Shown here: piece after piece, positions 37,300 through 50,330 of the stretch
Layout: each line of letters opens with the position of its first letter
Numbering within the stretch: the first letter of the stretch is position 1
Source: Capitulum mitella
Lineage: Eukaryota; Arthropoda; Thecostraca; Pollicipedomorpha; Pollicipedidae
Length of the DNA stretch: 64,000 nucleotides
Direction: 5' to 3'
Assembly (NCBI GenBank): GCA_030062745.1
Contig: CP099849.1
Coordinates: 25,842,144-25,906,143, forward strand
Made by a program: the position numbers and the translations under genes
The notes under the pieces: model-generated
Databases searched by the model: none
The model's input: the letters and a program-made list of their open reading frames with translations, nothing else
Told to the model about the DNA's origin: nothing

Positions 37300-38950
37300 A
37301 TGGCGTTCAGTGTAGTCATTCAATAATCCACAGTTAAAATTGCCGAAAGATGCTTCAATTTAAACGTTTCACTTTTGTACAAATCATTAGCTTACATGCG
37401 CAATATGTCTTTCCAATGAATAAATATCGTCTATCTACCCATCTACCTGATTTGAAGCAAGATAGTCAACTTTTTATGCCTAAATATGCCAATGACTCTT
37501 TAAATAAGCCAGAGATAAAGCTGGACATCTGGACATGACCTCAGCTTCTACCATGATGACCTCGCGTGACCTCCGGTAACCTTAGCTCATTTTGCAGTAT
37601 GGAAGCGTCTTGGCGCAATTTTGCACTGCAACAGCGACTTCAATGCCCATTTTTACCTCAGAGTTGGCCAAAACTGGGTTTTAGAACACTGTTTGCTAGT
37701 TCACTCCAAATGTGAGCTGACCTGTCCTCACGATCCTTCACGTGGACCAACACTATTTGTCATGTTTAGTGACCTCCTTGGCCCAGGAATGCATTTCAGA
37801 CGCCAACAAGCTGAAGAAACTAAAAAGTTTAAAACTAAAAAAAAAGAAGGCTCAACATCGTCCGAAATAGCGAAACCGGAAAAAATTGGGCTTTGGCCTT
37901 GAACTCGGCAAAAAAATCGGGAGAGCACGATTTTTTGGAATGGTCCCGACTACTCATGAAGCAAATACGTCCCCGAAGATTTTAGATCCATCGATCGCAA
38001 CGCGTGGTTTGTAGGAGACTTAAAAAAATCGGAGGCTGACCCTTTTTACGCGACATTGGCCAGTGACCTAACACGACCAGAAGTTCCAAATTCTACAAGA
38101 CATGCACAAGGATATAAGAGAAAGTACTAAGAAATTTCAGCGTGCTGCAAGCTTGTCATTTTTGCTATCACAAAAAGTCTTTGGGGAGCGTCCAACCCCA
38201 CCCCATTGGGCCAGGGTTTACATTTACATTTCCTGCTCACGTGAAAACCCGTTAATAATCACACGCTTCACTGCAGCTTTCTGGCTGAATCTGCCAGCCT
38301 CTGTTTTGTTTTGCTTGTCTTGGAGGGGAAGGGGGAATCTTTGTCTGAGTCTTGATTTAAAAAGTTAAGTCCTCTTCACACACCAAACATAACCTTCTCT
38401 CCTTGCATGTTATAGTTGTAGTGTCACCTTGCTAGTCTGTACTCATTTCTTTCAATGTGTACTGCAGCAAATCAAAGCATCCTTGGAGAAAATGCAATTT
38501 AAGCCAAATGGCATTACAAAATGGGCCATGTTTGTTCAAGGTGCATTTTATTTGGGTACCTATGTGGTTGGACTTTCTTAACATGGACAAATCTATTGCA
38601 TGAACATCTCCATTACAACACATAATGTGTGAAGAAAAAGATACTTCAGACTAAGTCTAAATGAAGTACTGTCAAGGCCAGATTACAAGCTGAGGCAAGT
38701 TTTGACGAGATCTTGTCAGTGTACACAGGCCAGAGTTCATGCGGATTCAGGCATACACTTTGCTATTCCCAGGCATGCACTGAGTGGTTTTGGCATAAAC
38801 CTAAATGTTCACCCATACACAGTGTGATTTAGTGATCTTAACCCTTGTCTGTACGGGCCTTCTGCACAATGTTGAGGTATAGGAGGGGGGTGGCATGACC
38901 CCCAGCCATTTCCACACAATGAATCCTAGAGCACTGCAGAGAAACCAGCA
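37300..38950. other. Intergenic, AT-rich, no gene recognised
   Basis: Contains scattered TGACC words (37537-37580) and a possible old element start at 38840 (ttaacccttgtctg). Only short frames without homology are seen. Confidence 0.45.
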
Positions 38951-38962
38951 TGTTACACTATC

Positions 38963-39009
38963 TCTTTTTAAGGTCTCAGGTCAATGGATGACCTGAGACC
39001 TTAAAAAGA
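38963..39009. repeat. Perfect 21-bp hairpin carrying AGGTCA/TGACCT
   Basis: The arm 38963-38983 (ending aaggtctcaggtca) is exactly complementary to 38989-39009, with the 5-bp loop atgga. The two AGGTCA half-sites face each other across the loop. Confidence 0.92.
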
Positions 39010-40715
39010 AATACCAGTCAGGTCAATGTCAAAAATTTGCAGAAAGTGGTCCTTTTCAAGTTAAATTGCAAATAAATGAAAGAATAAATGGTCATGAAAC
39101 AAAACAAGTATCAAAGTGTCTGTCATTCAATTATGATTTTGTCTGCACCCCACATGATTGTCTTTTACCCATGGAGTCCAATCCAAGTCATGCTAGGTCA
39201 ATCCTTGTCAAGCAGGATATCATTTGTTGACATGCATTATTAAAACTACTGAAGCATTTAAGATAATAACAGATGCTGGGGTAAAATGCAGCATCTCATT
39301 TAATGAGCACTGTTGTCAACAATAAAGATCATCTCAGGTCATCCAAGGTTATCTGAAGTCAGTGGCCAACAGTGGTCCCAGATTAGCTAAAAATCATAGC
39401 TGAGATGTCTCACAAGCATTTTTGAGTTTAAATCCAATGCAAAATCTAATTTTAGGCATGACATGATATTGCAGATCCATCATCCATGGCTGACATTGCT
39501 CTGCCCATCATAGCAAGTCATGCATTTCCTGCACTGCACCCTTTTTGGATGAAATGGAAGATAAACTGCACCCAATCTATATTATTTGACTTCATACACC
39601 TTCAGCAATCTGAATATATTGGTTGTTTTGTGATATCTATTTCCCATCACATTCCCAAAGATAAGAAGCAACATGTTCCCACCATAGCTTATGACCTCAG
39701 TTTACACCCTTGATAATCCTGATTGTGAGCATAAGGCTATTTAATCTATGTAGTCTTATGAAATATACAATCAGGGGTCAACTGATATATATTTTATTGC
39801 ATCTGTGCACTCAAACCATCTTATAGTGAGACAAAACTAAGATTGTTGTAAACTGGCTGGTCATTGTGCAAAAACAGCTGACATGGTTCCATTACAACAT
39901 CATAGCTTGTTACCATGGCAATGTAGAAAAAACAATTCACCACAAGCAGGGTTGCCCCAGCAGGTACACCAAGCTTCAGATCGATCAAATGGACCATTCC
40001 TTTGGAAAACCTGCCTTTGGAAACCTGCCTTTGCCCTGTTGTCTTTGGAAACCCTCAGGAAAAAGGTTGCATAACCACCCTTATTGGCAAGGGTTAGGGT
40101 GTTTTCTGCCACAAAAAGTCAGCTTTTAATCTTATAATTTTTTCTGTGGTGAATTTTGATATTTAAATACACAGCAATAATTACAGTTATTTTGAATAAT
40201 AGCTGCTAAGAAGGCACAAGTGTTCATTTTCAAATTTTCAGTAATTGTGGTGCATCTTGGGTGTGCACATGCCTCACTTTGCAGCAGTGTTGGAAAAACA
40301 TTTTCATTTTCTGGTGTCAAGGAGCACCAAAAAATTTATACTCCAAGAAAAATTTTGTACTCCAAAATCATCATTTGCCTCCCCTAAAAAGACATGGGTA
40401 TTCCCACTCAACCAGTTTGAAGTTGCCCAGCATTCCCCTCCCCAGTTGATGGTTTATCATCCATACTAGGCTGCTGAAGTACACTCTGAACCCATGGCCC
40501 AGCAACCTTCCACCCCCTGGTCAATGGCTCTGCTGATCTACCATGCAGACCCCAGAAAGTGGTTTTCCCCCAAACTGAGCCACTGGATCCACCCCTGCTG
40601 GCCACATATGCTTGCAAAGCATCTGGTTAGTTGACATTTCTCATATAAACACATGACATTTTACATTCCAAGAGAATTTGCACTCTGACAACAGAAAGAA
40701 AAACCAGGGTTCCAA
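39010..40715. other. Intergenic, AT-rich, no gene recognised
   Basis: Many TG/CA-rich words and short frames only; a GGTTGC/CCTTTGGAAA partial duplication occurs near 40000-40060. No RNA gene was seen. Confidence 0.45.
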
Positions 40716-40721
40716 CAATGC

Positions 40722-41083
40722 TTGGCAATCCTTTAGAAGCGCACGCCATAAACCAAGCACACTGGATGACACATATACGGCGCGCGTGGCAAAAGGAGAC
40801 GTCAGCTGTTGCAAGAAACAACAACATTATGCACTGGAGCTCCAGGGTCGTGGATCACCTACTATTCCCTAACCTAACCTAACCTAACCTAACCTAACCT
40901 AACTTAACCTAACCTAACCTACTGTGTAAAACAAGAGCGAACAGTAGGTGATCTACGACCTGGAGCTCCAGTGCATAATGTTGTTGTTTCTTGCAACAGC
41001 TGACGTCTCCTTTTGCCACGCGTGCCGTATATGTGTCATCCAGTGTGCTTGGTTTATGGCGTGCGCTTCTAAAGGATTGCCCA
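40722..41083. repeat. Inverted repeat (arms about 140 bp) enclosing telomeric pentamers
   Basis: Arms 40722-40860 and 40946-41083 are near-identical reverse complements; shared blocks include gcgcacgccataaaccaagc, acgtcagctgttgcaag and cactggagctccag. The centre (about 85 bp) is mostly (CCTAA)n plus a short unique stretch. The two outer ends share a caatcctttagaagcgc block. It looks like a foldback element or MITE that has captured, or evolved around, telomeric repeats. No clear target duplication was found. Confidence 0.88.
40868..40921. repeat. Interstitial telomeric array (CCTAA)n
   Basis: About eleven CCTAA units, one changed to CTTAA. TTAGG is the ancestral arthropod telomere repeat, which supports arthropod origin. 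The array is the loop of the surrounding inverted repeat. Confidence 0.93.
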
Positions 41084-41099
41084 ATGCTTTGCAGTCTGG

Positions 41100-44000
41100 T
41101 ACCAATGCTAGAAACAAAGGGCAGGGAAATATATTTTATTCCCAATGGCCACAACCATGACATCACCCTTCAACTCAGTTTGAGATTGGTCGAAAATTAA
41201 AAACTCCTGAATGGAAAAAGCTACAAACATGAAAGGCAGCAGTTAAATGCTTTTGTTGTTCTGGAGTTTCAAACGAAGCAAAAAAAGTCAAATAATGAGA
41301 CCGAACTGATACATTCCCTTGCCTTTTTCAATGAGAAATTTTCTGGGGATGCAATGACGCGCCAGGGCCTTCGAAAGTAGCAAAACGCCAGTCTCCTACA
41401 AAGCTTACAAAATTAAGCTACCGGCCAATGCTTACGTGTAGGTACTACTGAGAAACCCTCCTGACGACACCTCAGATCGAATCGAAGAATTTGATCCAGA
41501 TGGAAGACACACCCGAAAGTGCCTACGGCCGTGCCAGACGCCTTAACCACAGCCGTGCCTTCGGAAAAGTGAAACGTCCCCAAGCGGGTTCGTCCTGGAC
41601 CCTGAAACAGCAGACACATGCGCCGCTTCTTTCTCAAGTTTATTGCTGCCGTATTGAATAGCGATGTTTTCCTTTATGGAAAGGTTTCTGGTCACCTTCA
41701 AATTTTCCGGTAGCCTTCGGAGATTCAGAACAGTCTTAGACGGCTGGAACTGGTAAAGACTTGAATGAAGACTGTCTGAATAACGGAATTTACTAAACTT
41801 TGGTATGCAAATTTCTCTACATGAAATGAATTAAATGATTTAACTATAGGCATAACAGAAGGCAAATACGAAAAATAGTACGCTATTAGACATTCTACGT
41901 TTTCGTGAGAAAACCTTCAGAACTTCTGAAATCCAGACGAGAGGTGCTATACTCCTCCCGTAGCCTCCTTTTTAATCCTTCGTTGGCGTACCTTGATGGA
42001 CATCAAATAGGGTAGTACAAAGTTATATGTAGCTACTGCGCGAAAACGATTTCGTAGCCTGAACCTAAGGACCGTAATGCGGCAATAATGGCTTATCGGA
42101 ATGCAATCTGGAGCATTGTGAAGAAGTTTGGCAGTGAAAAAAGGGCAACTGACATTGCTGGGTTTTCGTCCGCCTCGACGCGGGCTTCGATCTCTACCAA
42201 AATGCTTATTCAGGAAATCCTCACTGACTATTGGAAGTAAGCACTGCATTAGACTGAAGATTGGACTCTTTTATTGCTATTAAGTTTAGGACATGATACA
42301 GGATTCTGGCTGTGGGCGCTCTCAAACGCCCCTGGTTCTCAGTTTTATGTATTGAACGGGATATTAGGGTTTCTGAAAAGGTGTTATGCATTATGGCGTC
42401 TGCTGAGGAATTTCCTCCATCAAACGCTTACAAGTTATGTATCCATGATTTGTACATATGCATGTGTGCATGTTTGTATTTCATCTTGGGGATTTTTGAC
42501 ACTAGGTGGCTATTGCTGTCTCCATTAGTTCATACACATCCATTTATATCTGATATATCATGCATGTCATGTCCCACTCAGCTTAAGCCATATGCAGTCA
42601 TCCTGCCTCATTATACAGTAGTGCACATCTGTGCTGTCAATTACATATTCATGATATCCATGTAATGCTTAGTGTGCATATGCCTGGACATGAAATCATA
42701 CTAGGGTAAGAAACAGTCCTCAGTATTATACAGTTACATAGGACTACATAGCACACACATTGAAAGGCAGTATTTTTCAGGAATCATATCCTCTTTGGTT
42801 TTAAATCTTGGCAGGGCAGACAAGCTTTTCACATCCTCTTGAAATGCATTCCATCTCTTATCATCCCTAAATGATGTAACTTTCTTCCCATTTTCATTGT
42901 TTACTTGTGGCTAGTGTAGTCAGTCATTCTTTTGTGTGTTCAGGCAATGTATGGTGCAGTTAGACAAAAACATTCCTTTCAGATTCTCATGGGTTTTGTG
43001 AATTACAGCTGTGTACATCATGATACTTACATAAGACTCTACAAGCTCTTCAGTATTCACCCAGCTCAGTTTTGCTCTGGCTTCTGCAATGTAATCACAT
43101 GTCTGGGGGCTAAAAATGATTCAAGCTGCAAAGTCTAAAATGCTTCCTAACCTTTTCTTCTAGATCAGTCCCTTAGGAGCTGTGACAGTAAGGCCATAGG
43201 TAATGTCCAAGATAGGTAGGAGTGAAAACCACTCCCAGGCTATTGATGTTCATAGTATCAGTCACTGTTTTCCACCCATATTTTAGCTAATTGATGGTCT
43301 TTATAGGCACTTCAAAACATTTTCCCTTGCAATGCTCAGTATTCTCAAATATTGCAAAGACCAGCCTTCACTTTGGCAGATTCTGGTGGAATCTCACTGA
43401 TGAAGTGCTCATTTGTGCTGTGCACTTTCACACATTCCTGTTTGTCTGGTGCACTCACTATAGTTCTTGTGTGAGCCAGTGCATACCTAGAGGGGATAAT
43501 CCAGGCAAAACAGCCAGGCCATGTGGAACAATGCACATGACCAGCAGGCATTGTGGTACACTGTTAGGGTTCTGTCACATCTTTGCACCAGTATGCCACA
43601 GTTTCTAATCTGATATGTGAGAAGAACTGTTTTAAACAAAAACTTGGTGGGCACAGTTAACAGTTACCTTCAGTAACTGCAAATCCACCAGCTCAAAAGC
43701 TATTTTTTATAATGCTAAACCAATAAACTACTAAAAAAAATAGTGGAAGTCAATGATAGTTTGTTACATAAATTTAGCTTCTGTTTGGTTTTGTTGGCAC
43801 TCCACCTAGTGTTGCTGGAGACAGGGCCTTGTATAATGCTTGTTTCTTTAAAAACTTGAGTGTTGGGACATAAAGGTGCTGCCTTTGGAAAGTACATGAA
43901 ATGAGCTTTCAGTTGATGTATGTTTTTTCTTATGTATATGGAAATGGCAGTAATGAGCAACGAAGATGGCCGATTTCTACTCACTTACTGTTGGCTGGGG

Positions 44001-45080
44001 CATTGGTGGTACGGAGAGGTCATGGATTCCAAGGCCATCCCAGGTGTCTGTCCCTGTACACTCTATGATCTTGAACTGAACTGCAGAATTACACAATGCT
44101 GCTCAGCTGCTGTTGTGTGGAGCAATCACGTCTTGTGTTTACACGTAGTCAGCCAACAGCATGCCTGATGGACTGTTTGACATTAAACTTTATTGACTTT
44201 ACCAGCAAAAAAAAATGCTAGCAGATTTAACATTAGCACAATTAAATTTAGCAGAAGCTTATTGGTCCACTAACAGTTTTAAAGTTAGCAGAAATGCTAA
44301 TCTGCTTATGAAAAAGTTAGCTATCCTAATTAGAGGTTATCGGATTATCGGAACTGTGCTTGCCACTGTAAAAACTCATTATTAGGCCCGAAATATAAGG
44401 AACAAAATACAGGTTTTAGCCCTTTGAACCCAAGTGAATGCAGTGTCAGAACGTTTTTTTTTTTGGGGGGGGGGGGCATTTCTGGCCATCATGTGCAATT
44501 TGTAGATTGTAGCAAAGGAGAGATGGCTTATGACTAATATCTTCAGAACCATGATGGCAGATTAAATGAGGAGCAAGAAATGAAGATGTGGTGCACTTGA
44601 TACAAGGCATTTTCCTGATGTGTTTTCCATTTGTAACACCAGAGGCACCAGCTCCCCCTGCCAGACCACGGGCTGCGGCCTCTATACGTGGCGGGCAGCA
44701 GGGCGAGCCAGCCAGGCCAACACACAGCAGCTGTTTTGCAACACATTATGTTTTTACCTTTGTGATGCTGCCATATTTAGTTGGTGGTAGTGAGTAAATT
44801 CTTTGCCACTGATCCATGCATCCCACAGTCCATAGTACCGACATTTAGTGAGCTGTTATGGGCCCATCTGTCATGACGCCCGACCATGTCGTCATGACGT
44901 CACTACCAGCTTGATATGACCAGCAGATTTGATTTTACAGCTGGCCGTGTTCGTGGCATTCGCTGCAGGGCAGTTCTGCTGCCTGTCTTATCCTTGTCTC
45001 TGACCCATTTGTACTCCAGCTTAACCACACCGTTACGGACGCTGCCCGGGCTGTACCGCTGTCTCACCCTCCCCGCCTGC
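41100..45080. other. Intergenic, AT-rich, no gene recognised
   Basis: Low GC, short frames, several A or T runs and a G-run near 44464. No tRNA or transposon protein was identified. The 5' exon of NDUFS5 is probably near the right end but was not found. Confidence 0.45.
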
Positions 45081-45085
45081 GGCAG

Positions 45086-46076
45086 GCTGGAGGTGAAGCC
45101 GTGGGCGGCGATCCTGCGGAACCCGTTCACGGACGTGTTCGGCTGCATGCTGACGCACTCGTCCGGCCTCAAGTGCGCCGAGTACGAAGCCCGTCTGGGC
45201 GACTGCATGGAGGCGTACGGGCCGCAGCGGGGCGTGGACGAGTGCCGCGTGTACATGAACGATCTGATGGAGTGCTCTCGGATGTCGAAACAGGTATGGC
45301 AGCCTGCAGTGACCAGGGTTTCGGGGGCGAATGCCGTGAAAAGCCAAGGTGGGAGGTCTTGGGCTCATGGTGGTAATGCGTGACTGGGTGGTCCTCAGTT
45401 TGTCACGTTTGCGTAGCTGGCGAGTTAAAATAGAGTTGATGGGTTACCAGAACGTGAGGAGTTGACGGTGCAGAGTTGTGTGCAAGCAGCAGATGGTCTT
45501 TGGGCACCATTCGGTTGGCTTGGTAGAAAGGAGTTTTGGAAATGGATCAAGTGACATATTTTTTTCGGGTGTCAAAGTGCTTGATAGTTCGGGAAAACGT
45601 TCCGTATTTTGCATATTTTACGTGCCTCCAGGGCCGATTTTCGTCTTACGATCACTGTTGCATCGATAAGAAAACGAATCATACAAATCATATTTCTGGG
45701 TGAAGCATTTCCCTTATGCTGAGGGCTGGAGAAATGACACTTCAGCCCCCTGTTGTTTGGTGCGGCACATTCGCCCGTTGTTTCACCACAGCATACAATA
45801 GGTAACAGTGACCACTGGAAATCCCTATTGCAAGTCGTTACCGTGTATTGATTTCATTGCATGTATGCCTTCAGTCATTGCTGTTTTTACAACTGATCGC
45901 TGGTTGGCCTGGAGACGATGGGCGGGCGTGGCCTCCGGCGGTGCCCTCTGACGTTGTCCCGTGTCGGCCGGCAGCTGGCGCGCGTGCAGGCGATGCAGAC
46001 GGAACGGCAGCGCCAGTACAAGGCCGGAGAGCGGCCCGACCGGTACGCCCCGCCGCCGAAAATCGACGCCTACTGA
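45086..46076 (+). CDS. NDUFS5: NADH dehydrogenase (complex I) 15 kDa subunit NDUFS5 / ND-15
   Basis: Accessory subunit of mitochondrial complex I, on the intermembrane-space side. Two exons: 45086-45293 (donor gtatgg) and 45975-46076 (after acceptor gccggcag), stop TGA at 46074. The conserved N-terminal block reads LRNPFTDVFGC, as in insect ND-15. The twin CX9C fold is visible: numbering from the Leu at 45087, Cys30/Cys40 and Cys53/Cys63, each nine residues apart. Exon 2 gives VQAMQTERQRQYKAGERPDR and ends PPPKIDAY. From that Leu the product is 102 residues, about the full family length (Drosophila about 101), so only a few N-terminal residues are missing. A pyrimidine-rich acceptor ends at 45085; the initiator Met is probably in a small upstream exon. 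The in-frame Met at 44916 would add an unlikely 57-residue leader. Confidence 0.92.
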
Positions 46077-46079
46077 GCC

Positions 46080-49000
46080 GGCCTGGGACGGACTGCTGAG
46101 AGTGTAGCGGCCGGGCGGGGGCCTGGCCACCCGACGTGTGCGCTGTTGTAAATATAGTTGATTCGACAGGGCGCGTTTTGAGCACTGAGATTGACTGGAC
46201 TGAGGAACAGGCATGGGATTTCCTCCGCTCCGGGAGGCGGACGAGGCCGATGGCGGTGTAATGCCGGACGTAATCGATGGCGGAGAGGGCCTTACGGTGT
46301 ATTTCCACTCAAGAGAATATATGTTGCCTCCTCCAGAGCTGGGTTTCGCGAGAGGGCATTTCGCCCAATTTCGGGACGAGCGAAACTATATCCTGTTCGG
46401 TTTTGCTTGAAGAGAACTCAAACCTTTGGCGGTCCTCTAAAAAAGTTGTTTCTCTTAAAAATCTGGAGTGGTGGTTGCGGTTTCAGGAACCACAGGAACG
46501 CCGCCTCTTGCTATGTTCGCTTGGTGACTGGATAGTACCTCATCATTGGGAAGTTGTAGGTGGCACCAATGAGCACTAATGGCATAAGATGTCACGACCA
46601 GGAGCGGAATGCAGCTGGGGGAGAGGTTACTTCATACCGTTATCATAACAGCTGACGTCGGCAATTGTGGTTGGAGCACCTAGCTGAAGATGCAGTTGCT
46701 AATGCAGCGCCCGAGCGCACAATGCACTTCATTTCACAGGGTGTCAACGTCTAGCCTCAGCGACGCTGGCTGCGTCAGATTTTCTCTCGTCCGTCCTCCG
46801 CGTGTGCATTCTCAAAAGTTCTGTTTTCCAATCTTCCTTATAGATGGCACTAGTCCACTCACGTCACATGTCGCTCGCTCCAGTCCCCGTAGCAATTTGG
46901 TCTGGTGCCATGAATGCAGATGGATGTTCGAGGCGCGAAAACTATTCAGGGCGGTATGGAATGGACTGCGGGTGGAGGTGGCGGTCGCGCCCAGAAACAC
47001 CGCAGGCAGATTCTGCTCAGTGAGGCAAATTCTGCGCAGCGGGGCGAGAGGATCCCGTTTTCGGATGGAGGCCACAACGCAGGTCGGGAGGACCCTTTCT
47101 CACCGTCCCTAGGACATAAGGGTCGAGCGGCAGTACTGTCGACGATTTACTGCCGAGGTGCAGGCGTAATCCTGCTCCTAAACACAGACGAACTGTTGGG
47201 CGCTGGATTTTGAGCCGTCAGAAAATTCTGTTGAAGCATCCGTGGCGTTCTCCAGGTGAGCTGCGTACTATGAGCTACTTTCCACGAACCTATTGCATTT
47301 TCCCCTTTTTTGCTCATTCACTCCGGTGCCTTGGTAATGCGTTATTGATAGCCATTTTAGCAACCCCTAATCATATTCCGGCTCATGAAAAAGTTGTGAT
47401 TTCGCATTAGGTGGCGCAGTCATTGCGTCTTGCATTCCGTGGCGGAGACTACATTGCCAAATGAAAAGAAAATGGTTTCTTGCCCATCCCTCCGTCCGCC
47501 CATCTGTTTCGCCACGGGCGAAATAGGTTTTCGTTTTCCTTTGTTGCGATGGATCACGAGATCGAGTTCGATCGAGAGCCCGAGCATTACCTGACATATA
47601 TATTTGTGTCCGACCATTGTGAATGCCGATGCATGTAGCGTGCAGATTAAGCGTTCAAAATCATGATTTTAAATGGGACCGCAAGGCATGTCGGAAAAAC
47701 GGGACTGTTTTAGTGACACTTGAACAAGACATAGTAACATAGTGATTATGGTGACACGACATGACAAGGATCACCCCTGCGTGCCGTATAGGCACCTCCT
47801 GCGCGCGATCAATATACCACTGATCGACACAAAATTCGCCAACGTGCTGTGTATTTACATTCATCGGAGCGATAATAACAGTGCTTCGCACTGGACTGCC
47901 GACGTAGGACCAAGCTACCCACTCCGGAACAGGCACGTAGCCAAGGGAGAGACATAGGAGTCTGCCCTTCCCCCGAGCCAAACGATCTGCATTAGATATG
48001 TAGCGGTTTCGCAAGAACACGGAATAGTGATCATATATATAATGCAAAAGCAAACATTATTCGTTGTTCCCGAGCGTGAAATATGCGGTCAGTTGCATAA
48101 AATTGCTGCTTTTTTCCAGTAAATTTTGACGTATGCCAGTGTCAGACGACAAAATTTGACATTTGTTCCCCTCCCCCGAGGAGAATCCTGGTTACGTGCC
48201 TGCTCCGGAATGGGTTGATGTTGGAAACCCCAGGGGTGCAGCCAAACGATAATCTTCGTTTGTCGGCTGAGCAGCGCGTCCGAGGAGCGTGTTTGTTGTT
48301 TTGATTCTGGGTCCTTTGAACAATTCACGCCTCGATCTAGAACTAACAAATCTGGCTGCCAGATATATCACTAAGAACATTATCTCGTCATGCGCACTTT
48401 CCCGTGACCAGTCGAGAATTTTGAGCGTGGTAAGCGTGTACACATTTAACACCCCTAGGCTCTCACGCTTTGGACGTTTATTTGAGCGACAGCAGCCAAA
48501 ACTACCACTTCGCAAGATGGTAAGGGTAGTGAAGAAGGACAATTCATGCGTAAACGCGAAAAAATTATTGGGATAGGTGCACTGAGGTTCACGATCCCGC
48601 ATACAACACGTTTTTGCGGTCTGCCACTGTGCAATAGCAACTACCTTACCATTATCAACAGGGCAGATTTCCGTAATGCTGCCCAATGAACAACGTGGCA
48701 ATGCTGTTGGGACAAAAAGTTCGCTTGATGTCGACTTATCGGTAATTAATTAGTTGCCCATACGGTAGATGTCAGAAATGTCTAGTGTTCTAGTCTAGAA
48801 ATGTCTAGTCACAATGTGCTGTTTAAGAAGTAGCTGGATTTCGTGGGCCTGTTCATGACATAATTCACGCAAGCGACATATTTTGACACGTATGTAAATG
48901 AATGGTGAATGACATTGGCAAGACATATGTAAATATGTAATACATATGTAAATACAAATCCGTCAGTATGAAAGATGAGAAAAAGTGCCTAAATAAAAGC

Positions 49001-49100
49001 ATGTAATAATGACAATACGTTCAGCATACACATAACACCGTGCATATCGAATCCAACAGGTGTTCCGATTTTGATTGGATCGAATAAACGTTTGCGTTGA
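46080..49100. other. Intergenic, no gene recognised
   Basis: Open frames up to about 169 codons (minus strand, 48701-48192) without recognisable domains. A possible polyadenylation word (aataaa) lies near 48992. Confidence 0.45.
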
Positions 49101-50330
49101 TCTGCAGCTAGTTCAACTGTTTTCAGATCATACGAAGGCGTGGAATCAGGGCAGCGGGGTGTCTGCCGGCCGCGCTGAAGAACCAGCGCGAACAGAGGTG
49201 CCCGTCAGCCGGGGTGACGTCAGCGGAACACGTGACGGCGGCTGACAGCGGCGCCAGAGGCACCAGTGGGCAGCGCCGGCCGTCTGCGGTGACGGCTGGG
49301 GCCGCCACCCTCTGACATATGGACTCCGCTCAGGTTCGATCGATTTTCTGTCCGACTCCGCAGCCCCCCCCCCCCGCCCCCTACATCCACCCCTCCCGTC
49401 GGTTTCTGATGAGGGGCTGCTGGGTTTGGTGAAGGTCTGCCTAGTGTGGTGAGGGTTTGCCGGGTTCGGTAAGGGCCTGCTGGATTCGACGAGTCTGCCG
49501 GGCCTGATGAGTATCTACTTGGTCTGATCAGGGTCTACATGACCTGATGAGGGACTATAGGGCCTGATGGGACCTGATGAGGGCCTGCCGGTCAGAAGAG
49601 GGCCGCATGAGGGCCAGCGGGCCTCCCAGCAGCGGATGGTTCGGCTGCAGTCGGGGACCGGACAGGACGAGCTGGGCCGGCACGCTGGCGGCCGCAGCCG
49701 GCCGCCCGCTGCATGGTGCAGTGCACGCCGACCCGTTCACGGCACCGCCGAGTGGCACCGGGCGGCGGCGGGCGCGCGCGGCGGGCGGCCGCACGCCAAG
49801 GCCGGCCCGGAGCCGGCTGACCGGCTGCCGGTGCCGGCCGGTCCTCCGGCCGGCTCCCTGCCGGACTCGGCTGACCGGCGACTGCTGAGCGCGGCCGAGC
49901 CCCGCCTGGAGCCGGCGGCTCCTGGGCGCGCCCCTGGTGGCCGTCAGCAGGCCGGGGCGGGGGGCTGCCGACCGCGCCAGCCACGTGCGGCCGCCAGCCC
50001 ACCTGGCGGCGCTGGCGGCGGCCGCCGGTCGGCGCAGTGTGCGTGCGTGGCCGGCGCCGGCGGCCGCCGTCGCTCGGGCCCGCTCCTGGCCGCCATGAAG
50101 GGACGCAAAGGTGAGTGGCTGGGCCGGCGGCGGCTGACAGCCGTCTGACACGTGCGGCGTTCGTCAGGCGGCGCTGTCAGTCGGCCGCCTGGAAGCCGCC
50201 GCCGGCCGGCCGGCTGGAGGCGCCGGCCGCAGCCCCGGCTCCGGAGAGGAGTGCCTGGAGCCCGTCTGCCGCCCGGCGGGACGATCTGGAGCCCTCGGCG
50301 GGGACACGCTGTGCCTCCGGCACTCAGGTG
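49100..50330. other. GC- and CpG-rich island, possible unseen promoter or first exon
   Basis: Most of this stretch is very GC-rich and open on both strands (up to about 198 codons), which is a composition effect. A short ATG AAG GGA CGC AAA G followed by gtgagt at 50095-50111 could be a first coding exon with a donor, but no downstream partner was identified. A C-run lies at about 49364-49382. Confidence 0.35.
49400..49620. repeat. Degenerate tandem repeat, period about 27 bp
   Basis: Variants of ggcctgatgagggtctgccg recur through the block with many substitutions (for example gggtttgccgggttcggtaa and gcctgatgagtatctacttg). Confidence 0.7.

Noticed and set aside
38840-40100. ttaacccttgtctg at 38840 and aagggttaggg at 40088 as ends of another TTAA element
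   Set aside because: The right side lacks TTAA and the internal sequence shows no relation to the other elements.
49555-50151. Pairs of ~195-codon frames on both strands
   Set aside because: GC-driven open frames; Pro/Ala/Arg/Gly-rich on both strands, with no domain.
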